A stretch of DNA of 64,000 nt from Pseudoalteromonas luteoviolacea DSM 6061 (GTDB lineage Bacteria > Pseudomonadota > Gammaproteobacteria > Enterobacterales > Alteromonadaceae). This document shows, in pieces, positions 7,825 through 17,302 of this stretch; position 1 is the first letter of the stretch, and every line of letters begins with the position of its first letter. The stretch covers positions 124,001-188,000 of the forward strand of contig NZ_AUYB01000103.1 of NCBI RefSeq assembly GCF_001625655.1, read 5' to 3'. The notes under the pieces are model-generated. The model ran no database searches and was not told where the DNA came from. It saw only the letters and a program-made list of their open reading frames with translations. The translations under genes and the position numbers were made by a program.

Positions 7825-8274
7825 ATGGCAAAGATAAATCATGCCAATTATATGATGCAGCTGGGTACATATAAGTTTTCCGTAAGTACTGCTGCATTTC
7901 AAAAAATGCAGTTCAACACACAGTACCGCTGGAAAACACTCGATACGCAGACTGACCAAGCAACGCCGGTGCAGCAATTTGTCGGTGTGGGAAAGCAGGA
8001 GCTTGAACTTGAAGGGACCATCTTTCCACAACTTGTTAAAGACGGATTAAAGCAACTCGACAAGATGCGCGCAGAAGCCGCAAAAGGAGAGCCATTAACT
8101 CTGACGTACGTAGAAGAAAGTGGCAAATCCAGTCCAAGTGTAGGGCGTGTATTAGATAAATGGGTAATCACCGATATTAATGAAACGCGCACTTTGTTTT
8201 TAAACGATGGTATTCCAAGAGAAATCCAATTTACGATGAAGCTTTCTCGCTATGACGGAAATGAAGGAGCTTAA
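7825..8274 (+). CDS. Tail terminator/assembly protein U (gpU-like)
   Basis: This 149-residue protein lies immediately after the tape measure, the position of P2 gpU. The sequence (MQLGTYKFSVSTAAFQKMQF; QYRWKTLDTQTDQATPVQQF; VGKQELELEGTIFPQL) resembles phage GpU proteins. These are generally small, soluble and act in tail completion. It has a Shine-Dalgarno (AAAGAGGG) between the upstream terminator and its ATG, and its stop is 2 bp from the next start. Confidence 0.85.
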   Translation: MAKINHANYMMQLGTYKFSVSTAAFQKMQFNTQYRWKTLDTQTDQATPVQQFVGVGKQELELEGTIFPQLVKDGLKQLDKMRAEAAKGEPLTLTYVEESGKSSPSVGRVLDKWVITDINETRTLFLNDGIPREIQFTMKLSRYDGNEGA

Positions 8275-8276
8275 AA

Positions 8277-8489
8277 ATGAGTGGTGTAACGTATGTCACA
8301 CGTGATGGAGACTGCTTAGACTTAATTTGTTTCCGTCATTATGGTCGAAGTTCAGGCATGGTCGAACGTGTTTTAGAAGCGAACTACGGGTTGGCTGAAT
8401 TGGGACCTATTTACCCAGAAAACGTTGAAATTTTACTACCGGACTTACCTAAACCTAAAGTGCGTAAAGAGATTAATATTTGGGAGTAA
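8277..8489 (+). CDS. Tail protein X (gpX-like, LysM-type)
   Basis: This 70-residue protein of the phage tail X family carries a LysM-like fold (TYVTRDGDCLDLICFRHYGR, then NPENVEILLPDLP-type ending seen as YPENVEILLPDLP). In P2-like tails it is thought to bind peptidoglycan or connect the baseplate to the spike. It lies between the gpU- and gpD-like genes, as in P2. The stop and next start are 6 bp apart. Confidence 0.9.
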   Translation: MSGVTYVTRDGDCLDLICFRHYGRSSGMVERVLEANYGLAELGPIYPENVEILLPDLPKPKVRKEINIWE

Positions 8490-8495
8490 ACAGTC

Positions 8496-9506
8496 ATGGA
8501 ATTACAGGCGCATTACTCGGTCAAAGCGAATGGTAGGGAGGTTGCTGCGCAGCTTCGAGACCGAATCGCTGAGGTACGAGTGACACTTCGCACAGGATTG
8601 TTGAGTGATACTTGTTATGTGAAATTTGACAACTTAGGGAGCCTGCCGATCACAGCGCCACAAGGAGCTGAAGATCTCGAAATTGGCATGGGCTACAAGC
8701 AGGGAACTGGCGACAATAGTGCTCCGATAATTGAAATGGGCAAATACAGTGTCGGCGAATACCAATTAATTGGTCCTGTTCGAGCTTTAGAGCTACATGG
8801 CAATAAAGTTCTCTGGGACAAAGAGCTAAAAACGTTAAAGTTTAAATCTTGGCCAAGTCCTGATGATGCGCCTTTGATGCTTGCGGATGTAATTTCAGAT
8901 ATTGCTGGGCAATATGGGTTATCGCCTTGTATTGCAGATAGCTATCAGCAAATCCAGTTACCTCAAATTGAACAGAGCGAGAGTGATATGCAATTACTCT
9001 CAAAGTTAGCTGAACAACATGATGCATTCATGAAGATAGTTAACGATAAACTGATTTTCATGAATAAAGGGACTGGACGCTCACTGTCGGGGCAACCATT
9101 GACAGAAGTTGTCCTAGGACCCAAGTGGCTGACAAGCTGGGTTTTAAATGCGCAGCATTATAAGTCTGTGGGCGAAGTGAAAGCTAAATTTTATGACTTT
9201 GACATCGCAGAGTTAAATACGGTGAATGCAGGCTCTGATTCTCCGTGCCACATTTTACCTTATGTGTTTGCTGACGAAGCTAGCGCCCAAGCCGCTGCTG
9301 ATAGCAAGCTGAATCAACTAAAGCGCAGTCATAAATCAGTTCAGCTGCACACATTTGGAAAACCAGACATTGTCGCTGGTGGCGTTGTTGAAATAGAAGA
9401 TGTTGCGGACGAGATTAATGGTCGCTGGTACGTCAATGAAGTTGAGCATGTCATCAATGGTCAAGGTTACTACTCATACCTGAGTTGCGAAGCATTGGCT
9501 GAATAA
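8496..9506 (+). CDS. Tail hub protein D (late control gpD-like)
   Basis: A 336-residue homologue of P2 gpD / T4 gp27, the trimeric baseplate hub on which the spike sits. Typical segments are the N-terminal beta-rich domain, the middle helical segment (SDMQLLSKLAEQHDAFMKIV) and the C-terminal GRWYVNEVEHVINGQGYYS. It is the last tail gene here; opposite-strand chromosomal genes follow. No lysis cassette or integrase lies on this side. Confidence 0.92.
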   Translation: MELQAHYSVKANGREVAAQLRDRIAEVRVTLRTGLLSDTCYVKFDNLGSLPITAPQGAEDLEIGMGYKQGTGDNSAPIIEMGKYSVGEYQLIGPVRALELHGNKVLWDKELKTLKFKSWPSPDDAPLMLADVISDIAGQYGLSPCIADSYQQIQLPQIEQSESDMQLLSKLAEQHDAFMKIVNDKLIFMNKGTGRSLSGQPLTEVVLGPKWLTSWVLNAQHYKSVGEVKAKFYDFDIAELNTVNAGSDSPCHILPYVFADEASAQAAADSKLNQLKRSHKSVQLHTFGKPDIVAGGVVEIEDVADEINGRWYVNEVEHVINGQGYYSYLSCEALAE

Positions 9507-9656
9507 ACGCATATTGCGTTGTCTTTTAATGAATAAATTCATATCGCGTCGCTGTTCTTGCGATGCTTATCCTTCCACACCTCCTACCTCCAAGGTCATC
9601 CAGTTAGCCTGCTCACGTGCATTGCTCTATGCATAGGCTAACTGTGATGGCCTCTT
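9506..9656 (+). terminator. End-of-operon hairpins after the tail locus
   Basis: A small hairpin AACGCA-TAT-TGCGTT followed by GTCTTTT lies at 9506-9527. A much longer imperfect stem follows: the arm 9593-9610 (containing CAGTTAGCCT) pairs with 9635-9653 (AGGCTAACTG) with one bulge and one G-U pair, and an inner TGCAT/ATGCA stem closes it. It separates the tail genes from the convergent EamA gene. Confidence 0.65.
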
Positions 9657-9669
9657 TCCTAATTTATTC

Positions 9670-10557
9670 CTACCCACTTAATAGTAAAACTATCCCACCA
9701 AACGCTAATAACCCACCTGTAATCATATTACGTGTAATGTGCTCTTTGCGGATTAAACTCATGGTCATCACCATCAGTGGTGCAGCAGAGAAAATGGTTT
9801 GTGCAATCGCCGGATCCGTGTTGTTTACTGAAATTAGTTGTAACCACAAGCCGATAAATGTGCCAAAAAACACTGCGGCAAATAACCAGCCTTTTTTATC
9901 TATTCCTTTTAACGTGATCGCGCGTTGCAATGAACTATGCTTCAGTACCGCAACAATTACTGCAACTGTGAGTGTGCCTGACACTAATCGTATGGTTGCG
10001 GCCCACAAGCTACTGACCTGCTGGTCATTTAGTGCGCCCTTGGATAACACCATGCCAGCGGCTTGGCAAGTTGCTGCAATTAGTGCGAAAAAAACACCTT
10101 TGCGAAACGTGTGTTGGTCTAGTGTTGGCAACGCTTGATTAGGTTTAACCGCATAGATCACGCCTACAGTGGTTAGAATAATACCTAACCATGCGGTAAA
10201 TGATAAAAAGACACCCAGTAGGGCGATATTGAGTAGGCCTGCAATCGCTGGCGCAAGCGACTCAATTACCAAAGTGCGAGCAGGTCCAATATTACGTAGA
10301 GCACCAAAGTAGGCACTGTCTCCAATGGCTATACCCACAATGCCACTGGCTACCAACCACCCCCAACTAAATTGACTTGTAGGTAGTTGACTATCCCAAG
10401 TTATCAACAATACAGCTGCCATCAGAGCTGACGCGATGACACCTTTGGCTACATTTAATTCGAACGGATTTAAGTGATGGCTAAAGCGTTTATAAAGCAG
10501 TGTTGAAAATGCCCATACTGCTGCAGCTGTGAATGCAGCTACCTCTCCAATACCCAT
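9670..10557 (-). CDS. EamA/DMT-family transporter
   Basis: This 295-residue inner-membrane protein has about ten predicted membrane helices in two EamA repeats. The first starts AAFTAAAVWAFSTLLYKRF, and the second starts near residue 150 (GVFFALIAATCQAAGMVLSK). DMT proteins export or import small metabolites; the substrate cannot be inferred. It is convergent with the tail operon and divergent from a tiny membrane protein gene, with a palindrome between them. The length is normal for the family and the start is ATG at 10557. Confidence 0.9.
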   Translation of the reverse strand: MGIGEVAAFTAAAVWAFSTLLYKRFSHHLNPFELNVAKGVIASALMAAVLLITWDSQLPTSQFSWGWLVASGIVGIAIGDSAYFGALRNIGPARTLVIESLAPAIAGLLNIALLGVFLSFTAWLGIILTTVGVIYAVKPNQALPTLDQHTFRKGVFFALIAATCQAAGMVLSKGALNDQQVSSLWAATIRLVSGTLTVAVIVAVLKHSSLQRAITLKGIDKKGWLFAAVFFGTFIGLWLQLISVNNTDPAIAQTIFSAAPLMVMTMSLIRKEHITRNMITGGLLAFGGIVLLLSG

Positions 10558-10641
10558 AATTATTTGATTATTCTTTTTGGCTTTTTTCTGACCGTACTGT
10601 AATCATTTTGTTTCCAGATGCAACCATTGACAGATATAAAT

Positions 10642-10669
10642 TAAAGTTTCAATAATTATTGAAACTTTA
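10642..10669. promoter_or_regulatory. Perfect 28-bp palindrome, probable operator
   Basis: The arms read TAAAGTTTCAATAA and its exact reverse complement with no spacer. It lies between the divergent EamA gene and the small membrane protein. A rightward promoter can be placed over it: TTGAAA at 10659-10664, an 18-bp spacer, then TACACT at 10683-10688. A bound dimer would block that promoter. The regulator is unknown. Confidence 0.6.
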
Positions 10670-10748
10670 GAAGGTTTCTTGCTACACTCTATTTGTAGAT
10701 ATAGTCGTCAGCTTAACGTGGTCGCTTTGCCACCCATTGGAGAACAAT

Positions 10749-10940
10749 ATGGTATTCGATGCAATTCAAGTAAATTTAATTCTATTCAGCTTTTGCATGT
10801 TTGTATCTTGTTTGATCATGGCTTTTTCTGAGTCAAATCAAGAAGGAGCAGATCGTCTGAAAGTGAGTATAGAGTACGGCATCTTTTCTTCAGCGGGGCT
10901 TATCTTAGCGATAGTGTTAGCTTACGGTTATGTTGGTTAA
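10749..10940 (+). CDS. Small two-helix membrane protein
   Basis: This 63-residue protein of unknown function starts at an ATG with a GGAG Shine-Dalgarno 6 bp upstream; an upstream TTG at 10737 is less likely. It has two hydrophobic segments (VNLILFSFCMFVSCLIMAF and GIFSSAGLILAIVLAYGYVG) separated by a charged loop (SESNQEGADRLKVSIEYG). It has its own promoter-like sequence and a terminator after it, so it is probably a genuine monocistronic gene. Confidence 0.65.
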   Translation: MVFDAIQVNLILFSFCMFVSCLIMAFSESNQEGADRLKVSIEYGIFSSAGLILAIVLAYGYVG

Positions 10941-10960
10941 TTTTCTACTTGCATAAAAGC

Positions 10961-10989
10961 AGGGTGCTACTCACAGGGCACCCTTTTTC
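10961..10989 (+). terminator. Intrinsic terminator after the small membrane protein
   Basis: AGGGTGC (10961-10967) pairs with GCACCCT (10978-10984), followed by a run of T. It terminates the small membrane protein transcript and isolates it from metA. Confidence 0.8.
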
Positions 10990-11124
10990 TTCATTGTTTA
11001 CGAACCTACTGATACCTCTATCAATTCCAATTCTCCCACCAAATTACTCCTGAAATTTTTTACTTTTTCACTACGCCGAGTACGACACCTGCCAATTTAG
11101 AGCTCATATTTTACTTTTTCATTT

Positions 11125-11173
11125 GGACGTCTGAACATCTAGAAGTTGAATTTTTTTGGCTTTCGTTCATAAT
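11125..11173 (+). promoter_or_regulatory. metA promoter with tandem MetJ-like boxes
   Basis: Three adjacent 8-mers, GGACGTCT, GAACATCT and AGAAGTTG (11125-11148), match the MetJ box AGACGTCT at 7, 5 and 5 of 8 positions. MetJ binds tandem met boxes cooperatively with S-adenosylmethionine. They overlap a promoter: TTGAAT at 11146-11151, 16-bp spacer, CATAAT at 11168-11173. This predicts methionine repression of metA and the downstream metH genes. Confidence 0.7.
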
Positions 11174-11223
11174 GGCAAGCTATATAGTTTTAGCTAATTT
11201 ATGCTCCATTGGGGAAGAGTCTC

Positions 11224-12171
11224 ATGCCTATCACCGTAAAAGACGAATTGCCAGCCATTGCAAGGCTACGACATGAAAATGTTTTTGTGATGCCTAAAAG
11301 TCGAGCTTTGTCTCAAGAAATCCGTCCTATGCGGTTGGCTATATTGAATTTAATGCCTAACAAAGTAGAAACCGAAGTACAGTTTATTCGGCTGTTGGCA
11401 AATTCGCCACTACAGGTGCATGTGGACTTATTACGATTAGACACACATCGTAGCTCTGAGAACTCTGAGCAACATTTAAATATGTTTTACCGTTACTTCT
11501 CTGAAGTAAAAGAACAAAATTATGATGCGTTAATTGTAACGGGAGCACCGTTGGCACACCTTGAATACAGTGATGTTATTTACTGGCAAGAATTGCAAGA
11601 GTTTTTTGATTGGGCAGAACATCATGTCACGTCAACGTTGTTCTCATGTTGGGCGGCTCATGCAGGTTTATTTCATCATCATGGCTTAAAGCGAAAGTTG
11701 AAAGAAAATAAGCTTTGTGGGGTGTTTAAGCATCAAGTGTATTTTGATCACGGTGCACTTACACGCGGCTTTGATGATGAGTTTTTAGTACCGCATTCCC
11801 GATATGGGCATATTGATATTGAGAAGATAAATGACTGCAAGGACTTGGTAGTACTGGCAGGTTCGAAAAAAGTAGGCGCCTACTTACTAAAGAATAAAAC
11901 CGGTAGCCAAGTATATATCACGGGTCACCCTGAATACGATGCTGATACACTGCAAAAAGAATATCAGCGAGATGTGCTTAACGAGGCCAATGCGCCTAAA
12001 CCCGAGAACTACTTCCCTAATGATGACCCAAGCGCTAAGCCATCAAAAACCTGGCAGAGTCACGCCTTTTTATTATTCTCAAATTGGTTAAACTACTATG
12101 TGTACCAAACAACCCCCTACGATATTAATCTCGTTAGCCAAGACGTAAGGACTAACAATTATGCCGAATAA
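11224..12171 (+). CDS. metA: Homoserine O-succinyl/acetyltransferase
   Basis: MetA acylates homoserine, the first committed step of methionine synthesis, in the cytoplasm. The start is the ATG at 11224 behind GGGGAAGA. Recognisable elements are [20 protein letters not shown] near the N-terminus, the nucleophile region [16 protein letters not shown] with the catalytic Cys, and [14 protein letters not shown] with the His-x-x-x-Glu-type pair. Its length (315 residues) is normal. Acyl-donor choice (succinyl or acetyl) cannot be read by eye. The gene overlaps the first metH gene by 11 bp, which suggests coupled translation of the methionine operon. Confidence 0.95.
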   Translation: MPITVKDELPAIARLRHENVFVMPKSRALSQEIRPMRLAILNLMPNKVETEVQFIRLLANSPLQVHVDLLRLDTHRSSENSEQHLNMFYRYFSEVKEQNYDALIVTGAPLAHLEYSDVIYWQELQEFFDWAEHHVTSTLFSCWAAHAGLFHHHGLKRKLKENKLCGVFKHQVYFDHGALTRGFDDEFLVPHSRYGHIDIEKINDCKDLVVLAGSKKVGAYLLKNKTGSQVYITGHPEYDADTLQKEYQRDVLNEANAPKPENYFPNDDPSAKPSKTWQSHAFLLFSNWLNYYVYQTTPYDINLVSQDVRTNNYAE

Positions 12172-13252
12172 CAGCGTGCCATTTGTGCCAGTCAATGGCG
12201 AAGCCGTATCTGATGCCCTGAAAAAAGCAATGCAAGAGCGTATTGTAATTTTAGATGGCGCGATGGGTACCATGATCCAGAAACATAAATTTGAAGAAGA
12301 AGACTATCGTGGTGAACGCTTCAAAGATTGGCATGTGCTGATAAAGGGCAATAATGATTTGCTTAGTTTGACACAGCCAGATGTGATTCGACAAATTCAC
12401 AGAGAATATCTCGAAGCGGGTGCAGATATTATTGAAACAAACACCTTCAACTCGACGACTATTTCGATGGAAGATTATGACATGGCTAGCTTGAGCCGTG
12501 AGATAAACTTTGAGTCAGCGAAGCTGGCGCGCGAAGTGTGTGATGAATTTACGGCAAAAGACCCAAGCAAGCCTCGTTATGTGGGAGGTGTTCTGGGTCC
12601 TACCTCGAAGACCTGTTCAATTTCTCCTGATGTGAACGATCCTGGTTATCGCAACGTGACTTTTGATGCGCTGGTGGAAGCATATATAGAATCAACACTT
12701 GCACTGATTGAAGGTGGCGCACATCTGATCCTTATTGAAACGATTTTTGATACGCTCAATGCGAAAGCTGCGGCTTACGGTGTTGAAGAAGCATTTGAGC
12801 AAGCAGGTGTTCGATTACCAGTGATGATTTCAGGTACCATTACGGACGCATCTGGAAGGACGCTGTCAGGACAAACAACAGAAGCATTCTACAATTCAAT
12901 TCGTCATATTAAGCCAATTTCTATTGGTCTAAATTGTGCGCTAGGCCCAGACTTGCTGCGCCCGTATGTAGAGGAGCTAGCCCGTGTTTGTGAAACTTAT
13001 ACTTCAGTGCACCCCAATGCGGGTCTACCGAATGAGTTTGGTGAGTATGACCTTGAAGCTGATGAGATGAGTATGGAAATTGTTGATTGGGGCAAAGAAG
13101 GCTTTATCAACATCGTGGGTGGTTGCTGTGGCACGACACCTGAACATATCAAAGCATTTGCCGACAAGCTGGCCAGTGTAAAGCCACGTCAACTTCCAGA
13201 GCTTGAAGTTCGCATGCGCTTATCTGGTTTAGAAGCCTGTAACTTGAATTAG
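12161..13252 (+). CDS. metH: Methionine synthase, homocysteine-binding half
   Basis: This 363-residue protein corresponds to the N-terminal zinc/homocysteine domain of cobalamin-dependent methionine synthase. It begins [13 protein letters not shown] and carries the three zinc cysteines in GLNCALG and [11 protein letters not shown]. It ends at [11 protein letters not shown], exactly where the folate domain begins in Escherichia coli MetH. The rest of the enzyme is encoded by the next gene in another frame. No conserved residues are missing, so this is a clean domain split rather than decay. It should work only together with the downstream protein. Confidence 0.92.
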   Translation: MPNNSVPFVPVNGEAVSDALKKAMQERIVILDGAMGTMIQKHKFEEEDYRGERFKDWHVLIKGNNDLLSLTQPDVIRQIHREYLEAGADIIETNTFNSTTISMEDYDMASLSREINFESAKLAREVCDEFTAKDPSKPRYVGGVLGPTSKTCSISPDVNDPGYRNVTFDALVEAYIESTLALIEGGAHLILIETIFDTLNAKAAAYGVEEAFEQAGVRLPVMISGTITDASGRTLSGQTTEAFYNSIRHIKPISIGLNCALGPDLLRPYVEELARVCETYTSVHPNAGLPNEFGEYDLEADEMSMEIVDWGKEGFINIVGGCCGTTPEHIKAFADKLASVKPRQLPELEVRMRLSGLEACNLN

Positions 13253-13263
13253 GAAGTATCACT

Positions 13264-15891
13264 ATGACGCAATCTACAGCCATATTTACAAACGTCGGCG
13301 AAAGAACCAATGTTACGGGTTCGGCACGCTTTAAGCGCCTGATTTTAGAAGAAGATTATGAAACCGCATTAGAAGTCGCCAGAGAGCAGGTTGAAGGTGG
13401 TGCGCAAGTTATTGATATCAACATGGATGAAGCCATGTTGGATTCTAAAATGGCGATGGTTAAATTTTTGAACTTGATAGCATCTGAGCCAGAGATCTCA
13501 AAAGTTCCGATCATGGTTGACTCGTCTAAGTGGGATGTCATCGTTGCGGGATTGAAGTGCATTCAAGGTAAAGCAATTGTTAACTCAATCTCTCTCAAAG
13601 AGGGTAGAGAGCCTTTTATAAAGCAAGCAAAAATATTGAAGCGTTTTGGTGCTGCGGTCGTGGTAATGGCGTTTGATGAAGTTGGTCAAGCAGAAACCGC
13701 AGATCGTAAGTTTGAAATTTGCCAGCGCTCCTACAAAATATTGGTAGATGAGCTCGGCTTCCCACCAGAAGATATCATTTTTGACCCTAATATCTTTGCT
13801 GTTGCAACTGGTATTGAAGAGCATGATAACTACGCTGTTGAATTTATTGAAGGCACCCGTCGTATCAAACAAAACCTACCGCACTGTAAAGTATCTGGCG
13901 GTGTTTCAAATGTGTCTTTCTCATTTCGCGGAAACAACCCTGTTCGTGAAGCTATCCACTCGGTATTTTTATACCATGCGATAAAGGCTGGTATGGACAT
14001 GGGGATCGTGAATGCGAGCCAGTTGGCGGTGTATGATGACATTCCTCTGGAACTTAGAAACGCTGTTGAAGATGTTATTCTCAATACAGATCCAGGCGCA
14101 GGTGAGCGCCTTGTTGATATTGCGCCAAAATACTCGGGTATGGCGCAAGCAGAGAAGAAAGAAGATTTAGAATGGCGTACTTGGCCAGTTGCTAAGCGAT
14201 TAGAACATGCTTTGGTTAAAGGTATAACTGAATACATCGAAGAAGATACTGAAGAGTGCCGCGTGAGCTTTGATAAACCTATTCAGGTTATCGAAGGGCC
14301 ATTGATGGATGGCATGAATGTCGTCGGTGATTTATTTGGGGCCGGTAAGATGTTCTTGCCTCAAGTTGTTAAATCGGCTCGAGTGATGAAGCGCGCGGTT
14401 GCCTATCTTGACCCGTTTATTGAAGCCGAGAAAGAAGAAGGTGCCAGTAACGGTAAAATTATCATGGCGACGGTAAAAGGCGATGTACATGATATCGGCA
14501 AAAATATTGTGGGTGTTGTACTGCAATGTAACAACTACGAAGTAGTTGATCTCGGTGTAATGGTACCCGCCGAAAAAATATTGCAAACAGCCATCGACGA
14601 AAATGCCGATGCAATAGGGCTTTCAGGCCTTATTACCCCATCGCTTGACGAAATGGTTCATGTGGCAAAAGAAATGACGCGTCGTGGTTTTGAAATACCG
14701 TTACTAATTGGCGGTGCGACAACGTCTAAAGCGCATACTGCGGTTAAGATTGAACCTCAATATGACAAGGGCGTTATTTATGTGAACAATGCGAGCCGTG
14801 CAGTTGGTGTGGTTTCTAGTTTATTAAGCGATACACAAAAGCCTGCTTTCTTAGAGAAAACCGCCAACGAATATGTCAAAGTACGTGAGCAACAAGCGCG
14901 TAAAAAACCTCGTTCTAAACCAGTCACTTTGACGCGTGCACGTGATAATGCAGTCAAGCTTGATTGGGATAATTACACACCACCCAAACCGAAAAAACTG
15001 GGGATCACTGAGTTTAAAGATATCAATATCAAGACCTTGCGAAAGTATATTGACTGGACGCCTTATTTCATGACTTGGTCTTTGGCTGGCAAGTACCCGC
15101 GCATTCTAGAAGATGAAATTGTCGGGGAAGAGGCTAAAAAGCTATTTGCAGATGCCAATGCCATGCTCGATGATTTGGAGCAGAGTGGCAAATTACAGCC
15201 CTTGGGTGTTATTGGGTTGTTTCCAGCTAACAGAGTTGAAGATGATATTGAGATCTATAAAGATGAATCGCGTTCAGAAGTATTGCTACGCTCGTGTCAG
15301 CTTCGTCAGCAGACTGAAAAAACAGATTTCCCAAATTATTGTTTAGCTGATTACGTTGCGCCTAAAGGGGTTGATGATTATTTTGGTGCCTTCGCAGTGA
15401 CAGGTGGACTTGAAGAAGACGATCTGGCTGAAGCGTTTGATGCGCAGCAAGACGACTACAATAAAATCATGGTTAAAGCAGTAGCTGACAGATTGGCAGA
15501 AGCATTTGCCGAGTACTTACATGAACAAGTGCGTAAAGAGTATTGGGGTTTTGCCGCCGATGAAAACCTCACAAACGAGGAGTTGATCCGAGAAAACTAC
15601 CAAGGTATTCGACCAGCACCTGGCTATCCTGCGTGTCCTGAGCATACTGAAAAGCGCAAAATTTGGGCGCTCTTAGATGTTGAGAATCGCATAGGTATGA
15701 AGCTGACAAGTTCCTACGCGATGTGGCCAGGCGCAGCCGTGTCAGGTTGGTACTTCTCTCACCCAGATTCCAAGTACTTTGCTGTTGCAACTATTCAAAA
15801 AGATCAAGTTGAAGACTATGCAAAACGCAGTGATATGTCTTTAGAAGAAGCTGAACGTTGGCTATCACCTAACCTTGGATATGATACCTAG
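13264..15891 (+). CDS. metH: Methionine synthase, folate/cobalamin/activation half
   Basis: This 875-residue protein holds the remaining MetH modules in order. The pterin-binding domain starts at [19 protein letters not shown]. The helical cap and B12 domain carry the cobalamin ligand His in GDVHDIGKN plus [11 protein letters not shown] and [10 protein letters not shown]. The C-terminal reactivation domain ([23 protein letters not shown]-like [18 protein letters not shown]) binds AdoMet. It has its own ATG and a TAGGAAG Shine-Dalgarno that overlaps the upstream stop. With the preceding protein it adds up to 1238 residues, the size of a whole MetH. It transfers methyl groups from methyl-folate to cobalamin and on to homocysteine. 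Confidence 0.93.
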   Translation: MTQSTAIFTNVGERTNVTGSARFKRLILEEDYETALEVAREQVEGGAQVIDINMDEAMLDSKMAMVKFLNLIASEPEISKVPIMVDSSKWDVIVAGLKCIQGKAIVNSISLKEGREPFIKQAKILKRFGAAVVVMAFDEVGQAETADRKFEICQRSYKILVDELGFPPEDIIFDPNIFAVATGIEEHDNYAVEFIEGTRRIKQNLPHCKVSGGVSNVSFSFRGNNPVREAIHSVFLYHAIKAGMDMGIVNASQLAVYDDIPLELRNAVEDVILNTDPGAGERLVDIAPKYSGMAQAEKKEDLEWRTWPVAKRLEHALVKGITEYIEEDTEECRVSFDKPIQVIEGPLMDGMNVVGDLFGAGKMFLPQVVKSARVMKRAVAYLDPFIEAEKEEGASNGKIIMATVKGDVHDIGKNIVGVVLQCNNYEVVDLGVMVPAEKILQTAIDENADAIGLSGLITPSLDEMVHVAKEMTRRGFEIPLLIGGATTSKAHTAVKIEPQYDKGVIYVNNASRAVGVVSSLLSDTQKPAFLEKTANEYVKVREQQARKKPRSKPVTLTRARDNAVKLDWDNYTPPKPKKLGITEFKDINIKTLRKYIDWTPYFMTWSLAGKYPRILEDEIVGEEAKKLFADANAMLDDLEQSGKLQPLGVIGLFPANRVEDDIEIYKDESRSEVLLRSCQLRQQTEKTDFPNYCLADYVAPKGVDDYFGAFAVTGGLEEDDLAEAFDAQQDDYNKIMVKAVADRLAEAFAEYLHEQVRKEYWGFAADENLTNEELIRENYQGIRPAPGYPACPEHTEKRKIWALLDVENRIGMKLTSSYAMWPGAAVSGWYFSHPDSKYFAVATIQKDQVEDYAKRSDMSLEEAERWLSPNLGYDT

Positions 15892-16277
15892 GGTCAATCA
15901 TCAGACAAATACGCAGTTGAAAAAGGAAGAGAGAACTGCGTATTTACCTTATTGTTGGGCAGCTAAGTTTACTGTTGGCTAATCATTTCTAGTGCTGTGT
16001 AACGGCTATATTTTCAAGCTTCAAAACTTTTTATAACTCCTTTTAAGCGCAATTGATCCTGTTTGGCGTTGCTGGTGCATGCGGTTAAATTCGTTTGATT
16101 CAAAGCTAGTCGATATGATGGCACAAATTACTAGGTGACGGTCATAAAATAGTGTCAGGCAGTTCTTTGATAAAAAAGAGCGTGCTATATAAGTTGAGTC
16201 GCCGAGATTATCTATGTAAAGATGTCAAAATCTTAATTGAGGCCGTAAGTCATAATTTAACTGGGAAGTAAGTTTAT
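15892..16277. other. Gene-free stretch with metH terminator
   Basis: A perfect 12-bp stem AAATACGCAGTT (15907-15918) / AACTGCGTATTT (15934-15945) with a purine-rich loop follows the metH stop and probably ends that transcript, although the T-run is poor. The rest, to 16277, is AT-rich and must contain the promoter of the ABC ATPase gene; I see no further gene. Confidence 0.6.
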
Positions 16278-16991
16278 ATGCTTAAAATGTCTGAAGTGGT
16301 TAAGGGTTACGCAACAGATACAATACAGACGCAAGCGTTACAGCCGTTTAACCTTGAAATACAACAAGGTGAATTTATTTCTGTAGTTGGCCCATCAGGT
16401 GCAGGAAAAACCACATTCTTAAATATTTTAGGCCTATTGGAAGAACCTTGCCGAGGGCATTACCTTTTAGATGGTGAGCCGGTTTTAACATTTAGCGATA
16501 GTCGTAAGGCTAAACTTAGAAATACAAAAATAGGTTTTATATTTCAGAGCTTTAATTTAATTCCTGAACTTAGTGTTTACGGCAATGTTGAATTGCCTTT
16601 GAGATATAGGAGGCTTCCAGCCAATACTCGCAAGCATCGAGTTTTGAAAACGCTAAAAGCGGTAGGCCTCATTAACCGTGCCAACCATAAACCATATCAA
16701 CTTTCTGGAGGCCAACAACAGCGAGCTGCAATCGCACGAGCGCTTGTTGGAGAGCCCTCAATCCTGCTAGCCGATGAACCTACCGGCAATCTCGACTCTG
16801 TGAAGTCTGAAGAAATAATGTCGTTACTTCTTGATATAAATAGACAAGGAACGACGTTGCTGATGGTCACGCATGATCCAGTGCTAGCTTTGAAAGCTCA
16901 GCGCACAATAGAGATTAGAGATGGTATTTTAAAAGAGCGTTGTGCCAGACATTATGCCGCCCGATGGCGAGTCGAATCATTGACGTTGTAA
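16278..16991 (+). CDS. ABC transporter ATP-binding protein (MacB/LolD type), orphan copy
   Basis: This 237-residue ATPase has a Walker A GPSGAGKTT, a signature LSGGQQQR, a Walker B ILLADEPTGNLDS and an H-loop MVTHD, and belongs to the LolD/MacB class that powers FtsX-like permeases. It is a paralogue of the ATPase encoded about 300 bp downstream, with the same MLKM start and a matching ...QALQPFNL stretch. It diverges at the C-terminus (CARHYAARWRVESLTL), which looks like a different or read-through end. No permease follows it directly, so it is either an alternative motor for the downstream permeases or a leftover duplicate. Confidence 0.88.
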   Translation: MLKMSEVVKGYATDTIQTQALQPFNLEIQQGEFISVVGPSGAGKTTFLNILGLLEEPCRGHYLLDGEPVLTFSDSRKAKLRNTKIGFIFQSFNLIPELSVYGNVELPLRYRRLPANTRKHRVLKTLKAVGLINRANHKPYQLSGGQQQRAAIARALVGEPSILLADEPTGNLDSVKSEEIMSLLLDINRQGTTLLMVTHDPVLALKAQRTIEIRDGILKERCARHYAARWRVESLTL

Positions 16992-17302
16992 CACTTCTTA
17001 ATGCATGAATTACAACAATAAATTAGCTTAGAATGACCAAAAATAAACCATTGAATTTGGGCGAAGTTAATTGGATAACAATAATGCTCTAAACCTTTAT
17101 TAAATAATTGTTTTATTTTGGTGACTTTAAGGTTCTATTTATGTATCTTTCAGGGCATGATACTCAGTCGGTACTAACTCCTTATTAAAACTGTGGAAGG
17201 TTGGTTAAAAAATATTATTTATCAACCAATTAAATTGCAATTGAGCGCATTTGGACGATGGAAAGTCCTGACTAAAAAAAGCACTAGCAACAAGGAATTA
17301 TA
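16992..17302. other. Gene-free stretch between the two ABC ATPase genes
   Basis: This AT-rich 311-bp segment holds no credible reading frame and no detectable permease remnant. It should contain the promoter of the second ATPase operon; the Shine-Dalgarno (AAGGAATT) for that gene is at its end. Confidence 0.5.

Noticed and set aside
9617..10138. 173-codon plus-strand frame opposite the EamA gene
   Set aside because: It lies antisense to a clear transporter and its length follows from the hydrophobic codon bias of that gene.
12161..15891. metH split as a simple frameshift mutation
   Set aside because: The break falls on the domain boundary, both parts have their own start and Shine-Dalgarno, and no conserved sequence is lost.
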